DNA of 64,000 nt. Origin: Climacium dendroides (lineage: Eukaryota > Streptophyta > Bryopsida > Hypnales > Climaciaceae). The translations under genes were made by a program, and so were the position numbers. The stretch lies in contig OX467084.1 of the NCBI GenBank assembly GCA_950106755.1, positions 36,459,213 to 36,523,212 of the forward strand, written 5' to 3'. The notes beneath the pieces are model-generated. The model ran no database searches. It was not told the origin of the DNA and was given only the letters and a program-made list of their open reading frames with translations. Shown here one piece after another: positions 24,126 to 35,459 of the stretch. Numbering within the stretch: position 1 is the stretch's first letter; each line of letters begins with the position of its first letter.

Positions 24126-27100
24126 ATTTGTGGTGCAAGTTAGGAAGTTCATTGCTTAAAAGATTTAAGTAGTTCCCGCTTCCTATGGAACTTTTCTAGG
24201 GATTTTTTGCCATTGCTAGGAAAAACCTTCACAACATTAACTTCTTGCTTATTATGCACTTGCACTATAGGGGCTTGTCATTGCTACTCTAGGATATAAT
24301 TTCATAGATGATGCTCACTCAATTTCATGTGGAATGAGTCATAGGTTTGCATGGAGATTCACTATTCTCACATTCATCCAAGTATATGATAAATGTATTG
24401 ACAGTGGACATGTCAAAGAGAAATAAGAGCATGCAACTCCACCTTTTGTGAAAATAATTTTAATTTATAAACATAGTAGGCCTCTAATTGATTGTCCATA
24501 TCTACACCAAGCATGTACTTAGTAAACACGTAGTAAATGGTTGATGTTTGTAATCTATGTTAAATTCCATCATTTTGGTGTAGTATAATGAGCACCAAAA
24601 ACTCAATGGGATATTGCATTGCTCTAGCATATGATGAAAGAATTAACACCAGATCAGATGCTTATCCTTCCAAACAATGGCATTCAACATTTTACATTCA
24701 TGTATTCTCCAATCAAGAATACCTTGGTCACTTCTTTTGAAAGCTTTAGTGTTTTGCAATATTAAAGGAATGCCAATTTGGTTTGCATGCAATGTTTTAG
24801 TGGAGTAAATACCTCGGTTTAGCAAGTTCCTAAAAAGTCCAATGAAAGTGAAATAATTATCCATTCAACACCACCTCTTGTACTAAATCATTAGAGTTGG
24901 TCTAGACTCAAACAATGCCTTTTAAGAAGCTTGAATTGGGTACCTTGGTTTTCATTTAAATTTGTATTTTGCTTGTGAAGGACATAATATTTCCTCTATT
25001 CTTGTTTACTAATGGTACTCTCATTCAAAGTATGGAAATGAAATTTCATTGGTTTGGAGTGATGGTTGATGAAGGACAAAGGACTTTTTTAAATGTGAAA
25101 AAGTAAGGGAAGCTTTTAAAGTATTGAACTGTACTACTAGAAAGGGCTTTCAAAGTCTTTGGTAAGCTAGATATAATAATGCACAAATACTTGACAACAT
25201 GTCTTCACTAGAGAAAAAGGGACTTATTTGGAGCAAATAAACAATTTTTCATTGCCATGTATTTCTATCATAGGTCTAAACCTAACTAAATTATGAGGTT
25301 TATATTCTTTTGTATGCACAGTTGAAATATTACTTCTTCTAATCTTATTTTGTCTCCATTTAACATTCTTGGTTGATGGTGAAGAATTCAAAGAGCCTTA
25401 TTGTCTACTTGTTTTTGATACATTGTTGTTGGTAAGGGTAGTTTGAGACTCCTCACACTTCTTGTTGATTTTATACTCCCAATGATGAATCTTTTACAAT
25501 TTTTGGAGGTACGTAGAAATTTATAAACTAATTTTCATAAACATTTTGATGGTTTCATTGTCTAAAATTGAGGTTCTCATACTCATATTTGGTTGACTTC
25601 TTTCCCATTCATGAATGACAATTCTAGATTGATCCTAGATCCACCAATTAAGCATAGTTGTTGCCATGTAAAATTTTCTAATTAAAGATGATTGATGGTG
25701 GATCACCAAACAAGGATTTTATTTTTTAACTATATAGCTAAAGTAGTATGATTTTTTTTAAATAACTTGATCTTGTGGTGACACACAAACTTGCTCAAGT
25801 ATAGTTTACTAACATCTATAATTCAAGAAACTCTAATATATGAGTATATATATATATATATGGTAATCCAAAAAACTCTAATATAAGTATATATACATAT
25901 GGCAATTTTTATTTCAGCACCTAAACCACAGGCATGCTAAAGGCAATTCTAGGGATATTTAGTTATGATTAAAAAAATGTATCAATATCTCAAATTTGCA
26001 AGGACTATTAGCTTGTTGTACATGCATATGCACATTTCATCCTTTAATAACAATTGCCACATTGCTTCCTCCGTCTTGTCCTTGATTACACTACTTGACA
26101 ACTTCATACATAATACCACCACTTCACATACCTTTTGTGACTCCAAAAGTATGCTTTGAACATGAATTTTTTTTCTTAGTGATACCAAAATTGAAGGGCA
26201 CTTTTTGAGTCGAAAAACCTCTAATGTTGACTCTACCCAATTGCTTCATTTTCCTTTGTGATAGAGCCTTCACACAATAGACTTGAAAGTTTGAAACAAA
26301 CTTTGACTTTGTATACACTAGACACCAAACCTTCTCATCCCATTTTTGTGGTTTTTTGAGCATATATTGTTGGAATGGACAATACAAACTTTTATACCTT
26401 ATTACTATCTCACCAAAGTTGAAAACCTTCATACTTTCCATGCCTTCTTGCAACTCTCTCTAATAGAATTTAGCAACCATCACATATGACCTATTTTATC
26501 ATGTTCTAGCAAATTTTTGTCACGTACATATGTTGTTGGGTCTATGAAATAGTCAAACAATTAGGCTATGCTTAAAAACAAGACCTAGTCATTATTTTAG
26601 AAATAATAGTGCAATATTAGAAAATAGATATCTCCTTGAGCCAATAAGATTTACTACTTGGTTGATGTTTCATGTCCATGTACAATAAAATGGCAAAGAT
26701 GGTCTTTAAGCAAGAATCTGTAATATCCTCCCAATCTATTCATCTCATTGTAGTACCATGCACGTCAATGTGCCTAGTATATCAATTAGTTTCATCCATT
26801 ATACTTTGAAAAATAGTTATAGGCCCAAAAAAGTCAAATAAATCCATCATGTTGTAATTTGGTTTCAAAAATAAGTTGATCCTAATGAGAAAAAACATGG
26901 ATTTGTAGAGGTTCATAGGTATGTAAGTGTGAGCGCTTATTTACCCACCCTTGGTAAATCAACAAATACAACCAGGTTCTTAAAATCAGTCCTATCCTAT
27001 GGGTGTTCTAACGTCGGTCCATTGTGCCTTCCAAGAAATGAATCTTTTCTAATTCCTAAGTATGTTTCAAGCATGTGAAAACCCAACCCAATCAAGTTTT

Positions 27101-28785
27101 ATCCTATTAGTTATTTGGTAATTCCTAGTTCTGATGAGCCGCTGAAGTTATTTTGCAAAAAATGATTCAGACACAAAATAAGTATTCCATCTTGTAGATG
27201 ATTAATTCCCCTTTCCACAACTATAAAATTCACCCTAATCGGACATTCCTAGCAAAAGATATGGGTAGATGAAGTTTGATTGCTAAATGGTTCATCAAAA
27301 CTTCATCCACGGTTTTAGTTTGGTTCCCTAATTCAAAAGACATTGAGGTTTTGAAGATATACTTAAAACATTTCTTACTACCTAACTCTGAAGTTTGGTC
27401 TTAAGTTGACACATCTATCGAAGTTTCATCCAATCTCAGCCTAAAACTTCATCCTTTAATATCTTGTTGGATTTTTAGTCTTTTCTTGATTTTGAAGTTT
27501 CCATGGGTTCTAATTATCCTCCTCCACAAGCTTGTGGTTCTAAGTTATCATTCTACTCCCAATTCTAAGCTCTAAATTAGCCTTCCTTATTCTTCTTGGT
27601 TCCGGTCTGACTCTAGTTAATTTACTAATTTTAGAAATTTTACCCCTTTTTCATGTAGTTCTCTATTCTAGGATTCTAGATTGGGTTTACACTTGCTAAT
27701 TGGATCTTTCTACTACAAGTTATCGATGGATGAAGTTTGACCACTTAAATGGTTCTTCAAACTTCATCCATTAATATCTATTAATCTACAATTTGAAATT
27801 AAGTTTTTCTTTCGGTTCTGAATTCTAATTAATATTATCTATTTTACTAATTTGACTTGTTTCAAAATTTTGGTTTTGTCAAAATTTCATTCAATTTAGA
27901 CTCTAAACTTCATCCATTCCTAACTTTCTTGTTTTAAGTCGGAAATCTAAGTGTGAGATGTCTTTGGAAACTCCTAAACAAAATCTACTAGCTTATCTGA
28001 TTATCCTTGAAGAAAAACTTTGTCTTGATGCTCTAAATCCTATTTGTAATTCGGCCCTATGGTATTTTATCCGATTTTCAATAATTCAAAAGGAAGGGAA
28101 GAAATCCATGGTTTACCTCAAAGTCGGGTTCGATGTTGAGGTAATTGTAGGCATCCTGGAACGCCCTATCATCCGCCATCTTCAAAATTCGTTTGGTAAT
28201 TTTGTCCATGGCTTAAAGTCGGATAAAAGTACAAGTTTAAAGTTTCAAAGATACTACTCTATCTTTCTCTTCCCACTTCTCTCTTTCCCTTAAGAACTAT
28301 TTAAACTCCATTATTATATCCCAAGGGTTGACTTGAAATAATTATACAATAATTGACCTTTAATAAGTGAAGGTTGACCCTTATCTTCTAAGGTCAATTA
28401 TTATTCTATCCTTTCAATGTTTAAGAGGTCCTAAGTGACTCCTTAAAATTTTCTCCTATTCCTATTTTATTTTATTATTTTATTATTTGTTTATATTTTA
28501 TATTTTTTTTAACTCTTGAAACCTCCTACAACCTCTTCACTTCTAAGTTGGATTTTCCAAGTTGCTTCTAAATACTAAGCTCTAAGTTTTTATGTCCACA
28601 TTCTAATGTGTTTTATAGTGAAGAGTGGTTCCATTAGGTGGCTAGTTCCTCCTCTCCTCTCTCCTCTCCTCTTCTATTTTATTTCCTAAGTTGTCACTTC
28701 CTCTTTGAATAGACAGTTTCCTAAATTAATATTCCTATAGAGAGGCAACAAAGATATTTTGTTTTTCTTTTGAGTTGAATAAACC
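24126..28785. other. Gene-poor region
   Basis: No ORF here has recognisable protein features. A frame at 27958-28293 (+, 111 codons) starts MSLETPKQNLLAYLIILEEK and is the longest; it has no family signature and I do not call it a gene. Around 27240-27960 the phrase ACTTCATCCA(T/C) recurs at irregular spacing, suggesting an old internally repetitive element. A short TA run lies at about 25846-25861. Confidence 0.35.
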
Positions 28786-28789
28786 AGTT

Positions 28790-28920
28790 GAGCAAACCAG
28801 TCGGGAGTCTGAGCAACCAGTCGAAGTAGGAGCCCGAGCAACCAATCGAAGTAGGAGCCTGAGCAACCAGTCGAAGCAAGGACCTGAGCAACCCAGTCGG
28901 AGCAGGGAGCCCGAGCCGGT
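28790..28920. repeat. 25-bp minisatellite, GC-rich
   Basis: Units start with GAGCAA(A)CCAGTCG at 28790, 28811, 28836, 28861, 28886 and 28913 (lengths 21, 25, 25, 25, 27). The block is much more GC-rich than the surrounding DNA. Confidence 0.9.
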
Positions 28921-28990
28921 GACTGGGCAGGTGACTGGCGAATGACTGGGCGGTCGATTGGCGAGTGACTAAGCGGGTGACTGGCAGTGG
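28921..28990. repeat. 11/12-bp minisatellite adjoining the 25-bp array
   Basis: About six units alternate between forms like GACTGGGCAGGT (12 bp) and GACTGGCGAAT (11 bp). It directly abuts the 25-bp array, giving two unrelated arrays back to back. Confidence 0.85.
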
Positions 28991-31190
28991 TCCTCCAGGC
29001 CCTTCCAAGCTATAAGTCCTCACCTAGTGGAAGCTAAATGAATATCAATTTCACGGTTTGGAAATCCTATTGTACCCCAAAATTAACTCCTTGGCTTTCA
29101 ATTCCCGAGTTGACTATGGAAAAGGCTTGAAGGGATGGATACTTAAATTTTATGACTACTACAAGGGAAGGAGAACCTCTCACTAATATCTTTTGGGAGC
29201 TAATGTGGCATAGCATTAAAATCAAAGCTTCGCCGTCAAGTGGGGTTTTGTAAAAAAAACTCTAAATACTCTAAAGTCAAAGCTCTGCCGTGTTTTTGTC
29301 AAATACTATAACTTCTAGACAAGCAAAGGCAAGGCTTCGCCGTCCCAAATGGGACAAGAATTCAACAACAAAAGAACTTCCACTTCCCATTAGAAATTAG
29401 TACAAGTTCCTACATGTGTGTTAGTACAGTCGTTTAAGACAATGGGTTAGTACTACACAAATTTGAACAAAACCAAGATCTTTACAACAAGGATTGTTAG
29501 TACCACACAAATTAACTCTAGAGACCCCCACAAAGCGGCATCGCCAAGGTATTGAGTGGGGTTTCTCTCTAGGATTAGTACAACCCAACAATCCAACAAT
29601 AACAACCAAAAACCCAAACTTTAATGATGAAAACAACTAAGATGGAGCCAAGATTTGAAGGGACTTGGCCAAGGACAATACGAAAGAATTAGCTTATCCA
29701 AAGAAACACACATTCACGGGCTAAAGGCTCCCCTAAGCAGCATCGCCTAGGTACGGAGGGGAATTCCTTTAGGATTAGTAAGATAATTCTACAACAACTC
29801 AAATCCAACACAATAAGTCCACGAAAACACAATGACTCAAATCAAACTTGAAGGGACCCCAATGTCCTTCAAGAGAGCTTGAAAAACAACAACAAAGTGC
29901 CCCCAAAACACACACATATACAATTTGGAACCAAAAATTGGCCTAATAGTTTAACAAATGGACCAACGTGTGTTTGGTGCCAAAATGGTCACCAATTAGT
30001 AACAAAGGGGTCGTTTGAGAGAGAAATGAGAGCCCTTATATGCTTTTTCAAGGGCCTCACTACCCCCCAAGTTCTTATGAGTTAATTCTATTTACTAAGT
30101 CTTTTATCTAAATTCTTCAATTTTGACTTTCTACGTTGGTCCAAACTCCTAACTTTTGAAGAAAGACTCCATATTGCAAACAGATTGCGCCATTGGCTTC
30201 AGAAGCCATTTTTAGTTTAAGGGATTTCCCCTCCCCTTTTTCCTATGTCAAAATCACAAAGATTTCTAGTGCTAACTAGATAACCCAAAGTGGATAAAAA
30301 TTCAACTTTTGGAGATCAACTTTTCTAGGAAAAGTAACTAGCCTAGGCACTTTAGTAGGTGTAAGGGAGTAAGAAAAGACCCCGCCTTGACTTCAATCCA
30401 ATGCCGTATGCTCCTGATACGCCTGTCAACTCCACGATTAATCTTTAACTTTACCAATTTTAGAGGATCTTGCCAGTTTTGCATCTTCTGACTACCGGAA
30501 TGCCACAAAACTTGTTGGAGCTTGTTATTAACACAAAAGAAGCTACTCTAGTTTTTAGTGAGATTTTACCGCATTCTGGGTAGTTCCTAAGAATTTCCCA
30601 TCATTACTTCCAACGGTTGACTACTCGGAAAAAGATCTTTTGAAGATCAGAAAAAACCGAGAATTTTCATGGAACCTCTCATGGAATTCCACAAGGGATG
30701 TGCAAACTCATTTTTCCATTTTGCACATCTAAGGAATGAGAATCAAATCCTGCTATCTCCTTTAACTTCCGGTAATTAAGGAATCTTCCACATGAAAGGG
30801 AATCTTGGCGAGCCAATTGCTCCGTTGGACTCCTAGCATGCTTCCCACCTTAAATCACCATATTTAGGTTGTAGATGCCCTCCTCTGGTCCGTCTTGAGT
30901 TTTCTTCACCTGTAGGCTAATAATTGGGGTTTCTACTATTTTGCCAATGGAATGAGAAAACTAAAACCTATCTTTGGAAATTTATACTAGGGTTCTCACC
31001 TAATTCCCTCTGACCAATTTGGTTAAGATTTGTCACTGAAAGGCAGGTTCAAACAAATTGGGCAATTTCTACTAAATATGGTTATTTTGTACAATTTCTA
31101 GGTTTCTGCCCTATCTACATGTAGGATTTGGTTATAAATAGCAGGAAATGCCCCATCTAGGACCAATTGCTATATTGATATGTGACATCC
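28991..31190. other. Probable old repeat-derived DNA, no gene
   Basis: A word of the form GC(T/A)(T/G)C(G/T)(G/C)CGTC recurs near 29227, 29283 and 29332. The phrase AGC(G/A)GCATCGCC(A/T)AGGTA is found at 29534 and again at 29738, each followed by an AGGATTAGTA(C/A) word. These spaced direct repeats suggest a degraded retroelement. TGTGACATCCCCATTTTGG at 31181 resembles an LTR start, but no partner LTR was found. Confidence 0.35.
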
Positions 31191-32053
31191 CCATTTTGGT
31201 TATTTACTCTTTTTTGAGCTTTTTGTATATAAAACTATATTGAAAACTAACAAAATCCCCAAAAAACAATTTCTGAGTCATTAGTGACCAAATGGGCACT
31301 CACAGTAAGATGCTCTTTACTCCAAGTACTATTTTATTGAACTACTTGAAATTGTTCAAAACATCCTCACATTCACAAATGATTGTTCACAACTCCCTCA
31401 AAATCACTTTTGTATTCAAAGATTGAACTCACTTCTACATGGTACCATAGAAATTTGTGTTTGTACTCTTCTACACCTTCTTTGTAGTGATTAACATACA
31501 AAGAGATGTCCTCCAATATCTCCATTATTTTCAATAAACTCAGAAGACATGTTTACAATATTAGTCCACATCTTTCAATGCATTAATGTCAAATGCCATA
31601 TCATTTTCTATGCTCAATCTATACCCCATAATACCCATATTGTTTCTATCTTATACATAAACAACATAATTTTGCAAGTCCATTTAAGGGATTGTTGGAA
31701 TATTTTTAAGATCAAATTGCCATACATCCGATTAAGTTCTAGGACAAGGCTTTGTAGCATGGCCCTTGTCACATGAAGTTGAGCTCAATAAATTGAGAGA
31801 CTCTATGCCACCCCTTGAATCCATTAGTCAGCATTGCCCTATCCTATAATAATACATGTCCCCTTGATTATGATAGCCCATAGTTGTAATCAACCCAGCT
31901 TGGATACAACTAGAGTCATGTTGGGTTGGACCAATTTCAAGGTGGATGCAACAAGTGGATCAAATCCAATCCTATTTCTTAACATAACCCCACTCTCCAA
32001 CTTGTCTTTTGTCACCAAAGGCTAATAGCCCATGCTGAAGCCAATACATGTAT
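31191..32053. other. Intergenic AT-rich DNA
   Basis: No gene or clear repeat was recognised. Confidence 0.4.
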
Positions 32054-32289
32054 CTCTATACGAAACCTATGTCTTATGTGACGTTTTATAATTTTAAGTG
32101 ACGGATTTTAGATGACATTCAATAGAACAACTTGTGTTTTTACATCAACAATAATGTTCAATGTAACACGTGGATGTTATATTGGATGTTATTATTGACA
32201 TAAAAACACAAGTTGTTTTATTGAACATCACCTAAAATTTGTCACTTAAAATTATAAAACATCACATGAAACATGAATTTCTTATAGTG
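32054..32289. mobile_element. CACTA-type MITE with 3-bp target duplication
   Basis: The right terminus read inward is CACTATAAGAAATTCATG, matching the CACTA(C/T)AAGAAA start of plant En/Spm-like elements. The left terminus is the diverged CTCTATACGAAACCTATG. Both arms continue as inverted repeats for about 100 bp (TTTTATAATTTTAAGTGAC and complement; AACAACTTGTGTTTTTA and complement). The element is 236 bp and is flanked by TAT on each side (32051-32053 and 32290-32292), the 3-bp duplication expected for CACTA elements. Confidence 0.8.
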
Positions 32290-32292
32290 TAT

Positions 32293-33643
32293 CCATTATA
32301 GCAAGTGCAATTTTGAAGCCCTCCAAAATTTATAATTTCTTGTTTGTTGTATTCATTTGTGTTTTGTAAACATTCTTGGGGCTACCATCACTCTAAACTA
32401 CATGGGTCTTCTACAATGTAATTTTCCTCTTTAGAGCATTATTCATCAAGACTTTACAGTTTGATGCTCTTGAGTATGTGAATTTGCAATTCTTAATTGT
32501 CCAAGAATTTTGACTTGTAATTGGAGAAGGTTAATGACACCATGGGATCTAAGATATGGCTTAAAAAAATTGAGTGTGATTGAGTGAGTGATAGTGAAAG
32601 GAGTGATGCAAGCTACTTGGGAGTTGTAATGAGAAGATGTGGAAATGTTGATATTTCCAATTTATTGCTTATGGTTGCTTCCCAAATGCTTAGGCATTTG
32701 TTATTGTTTAGAACTTCTAGAAAGGGGGTAGGCTACAAAGTCAAATTGAACCAAAAGGATAAGCAATTACAAATTCCAATTTCTCACTCTATTCAATTAC
32801 TATAATGTCCAAGAAGTTGCATTTTGAAGTAATTGAATTTGTAGAAGTCAAATGATTGAATAAGAGACAATACATATGTGACAAAAATTAAATTGAGATA
32901 GTTATACTTTTTCCTTTCCAACTTGGTGCAAGTCTCCTTTGAGGCATCTCTCTCTCTCTCAAATATTGCTCTTGAACTCTTCTATAGGCTACTAAAAGCT
33001 TGATAGCTTAAATTACTCCTTTGTCAATAGTCCTTTGCTTTCTTTTCCTTAACACCTTTGCCACTTGTTGGTGAGTAATGGTGTTTGAAAGTTGTAGAAC
33101 TTGGCTACTTGGGCCAAGACCTAACACCATGTAGTAGAGGGCATGAACAAAGGGCTTCGGATTGTAACAACGCAATTATTATAAAAGTCTAGATTTGTAC
33201 TCTTGAAACTCCAAGCTACCCTCTTCAATGCCAAATTTGATAAGCTATTTGCAAAACATGCATCATCCATTGTGCTATTTTTTCATATGATTTTAAAACT
33301 TGTCTCTCACTAATGTTTGTCATGGCTATTCAACTTTGTGTTTTTCTTTCAATGTTGTGGGAATGGTTCATGTAGGATAGGTTTCAATGCCATTTAGAAG
33401 TGAATGGGTCATGTTAGATTATAAATTTATTCCATTTTATATATAGTTAGGTGGAGTAGCCAGTGTTTTTTCCAAGACTTAGGTATTGGACAATATTCAT
33501 GTACATATTAGTGGATGGATTGGATTAGAAGTAGCTGCAATCTTCATTGATGAACATTGTAATTACAATTGACAATTTCAATTTGCAACATGAGATTTGG
33601 TTTTATTGGAAAAAATTTTAAAATGTTTTTTCTTCACAGACTT
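32293..33643. other. Intergenic AT-rich DNA
   Basis: No supported gene. A short (CT)n run occurs at about 32949-32960. Confidence 0.4.
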
Positions 33644-33806
33644 TGTGATGGATGATTTATTTGAGATGGATGATTTATTTTGAGATTGGATGGATGATTT
33701 ATTTTGAGATTTGTGATGGATGATTTATTTGAGATGGATGATTTATTTTGAGATTGGATGGATGATTTATTTTGAGATTTGTGATGGATGATTTATTTTG
33801 AGATTG
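33644..33806. repeat. Minisatellite with higher-order structure
   Basis: The core GATGGATGATTTATTTTGAGATT repeats with small length variants. Three short units form a block of about 68 bp that itself occurs twice (from about 33645 and about 33713), followed by a partial copy. Confidence 0.9.
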
Positions 33807-35234
33807 GCACTTTGTTTTAGAAATCAAAGAATATATACAAAGATTACAATTTGGTTTTTAAAAACCAACTCATTTATTTCCACTGGATTTCATGGACTCA
33901 ATTATGAGTTCTTAGAACTAGAACTTCAAACCAACATCTTGTCCACACAACTTTGCCTAAATGACTCCTTGCCACCTTGTTCTTGCAAGACCCTACCAAA
34001 CTAGCAAGATCTAAATAGCTATGACTCCTCCAAGAATGTATCCATCTAATACCCCTTTCCAAGAATCCACCTAAGATTCTATCCTAGCTAGCCCCATCTC
34101 CTCTAATTGCGAGCATTCAAAATTCTATAAATTGTAGAATCAAAGCCAAAGAAGCACTGCCTAAGCTGCTCAAAAGCTATTGGGTAGCATAATTTTTGTC
34201 CTTAGGCTACAATCAATTTTTTTTAGAGGATTATAGTTGAAAGATCCAACTCCAATAAAAAAATTCAATTTAAAAAAAAAAATTGCACCCCATATAATGT
34301 TGCCCAAGTGTTTTAAAAGCTCCTAAAGATCTTTTTGTCCTTTAGGGATTAAAATGATTATATCCAAATTCATTAGGATCAAACTTGTGCCAAAGTAAAA
34401 CCTTACTTGCAAAGTTTTGCTTTAGGATTACTCTAGGTTAACACTCAAAATGTGAATAGAAAGATTGAGTTTAGATCTATTTTGTATTCAATTGGTGTAG
34501 CCTTAATTTGAGAGATGTGACTTAAGTTAATGCATGTTTCTCAACATTGTGCTAAGATAGTGAGGAATGTAATCAATATTGTGTAAGATTGTAAATTAGT
34601 TGTTGCTATTGACAAGATAAAAATCATAGGATTCAAATTTTTCTTGAAATCCAAAATCTTCAAATTATATGTAAAAAACATATTCAATAACCAGTGTCAA
34701 GGTTATGTCCAACAAGAAATTTGATAGGTACCCAAATCATTGGTCCATATAGTAAAGTACTATAGTTGTAGGGTAGGGTCAGTAAAAAATAACTTCTAGC
34801 GGAATAATTTTTTCAAAAATAGCACTATTTGGCAAAATTTTGATAATATTTGGCTTCACTCTCCTATCCTCACACATAAGAATGGAGTTCATATCATGTG
34901 GACTAATAATTCCCCCTCCTAACTCGTTGTTTTAGCTTTGTTTGGTCTCTTTTTTTATTTGTGCTTATTTTTCTTCATTTTCTAGCCTTTGGCTTGGGTG
35001 TTTTTTATGGTATTTTTCTTAATGCAATGGTTCTTCCACTTGTTTAATAAAAAATTTGAAAACAAAAAACAATGCAGTTTTGTAGAGTGGTCAGTATGTG
35101 GGAAAATATGATATGGAGTAAAAGCAAGGACTCACTATGTTTGCTTGAGTGACTTTTTCTTCTAATTCAGAGCCCTAGAAGTCTCTATAGAAGTCTCTAT
35201 ATCAGGGGATTTCTATTTAATTCTATCCAATTTC
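33807..35234. other. Intergenic AT-rich DNA
   Basis: No gene was recognised. The open frame at 33798-34004 lacks any motif. Confidence 0.4.
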
Positions 35235-35400
35235 TGGATAACTAATACATTGGAACTCAAGTTTCATACTAATTACTGCTCAGATGAAAGTCATCTTAAT
35301 TTTTGGAGATATTTTGTTAAGTTTTTGTCCTATCTAATGGTTGGATTTGGTAATAGTAGAGTACATATTTTTCTAAAACTGGAATTAGATGGAAATTTTA
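35235..35400 (+). repeat. Dispersed repeat family 4, copy 2
   Basis: It matches the reverse complement of 20021-20190 and lies just upstream of the GC-richer retroelement-like block. Confidence 0.55.
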
Positions 35401-35459
35401 AAATTCAGTCCTTTAAAAAGGAAAGTTTTGAAGTTCTAATAGAAGATTAGTAAGATTTG

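Noticed and set aside
27958..28293. 111-codon + strand ORF as a gene
   Set aside because: It has no recognised motif, no splice context and lies in degraded repeat-like DNA; it is mentioned only in the region entry.
31181..31199. LTR start (TGTGACATCCCC type)
   Set aside because: No matching second LTR, primer-binding site or retroelement coding sequence was found nearby.
33644..33806. CRISPR-like repeat array
   Set aside because: Units are contiguous without unique spacers, and the surroundings are plant nuclear DNA.
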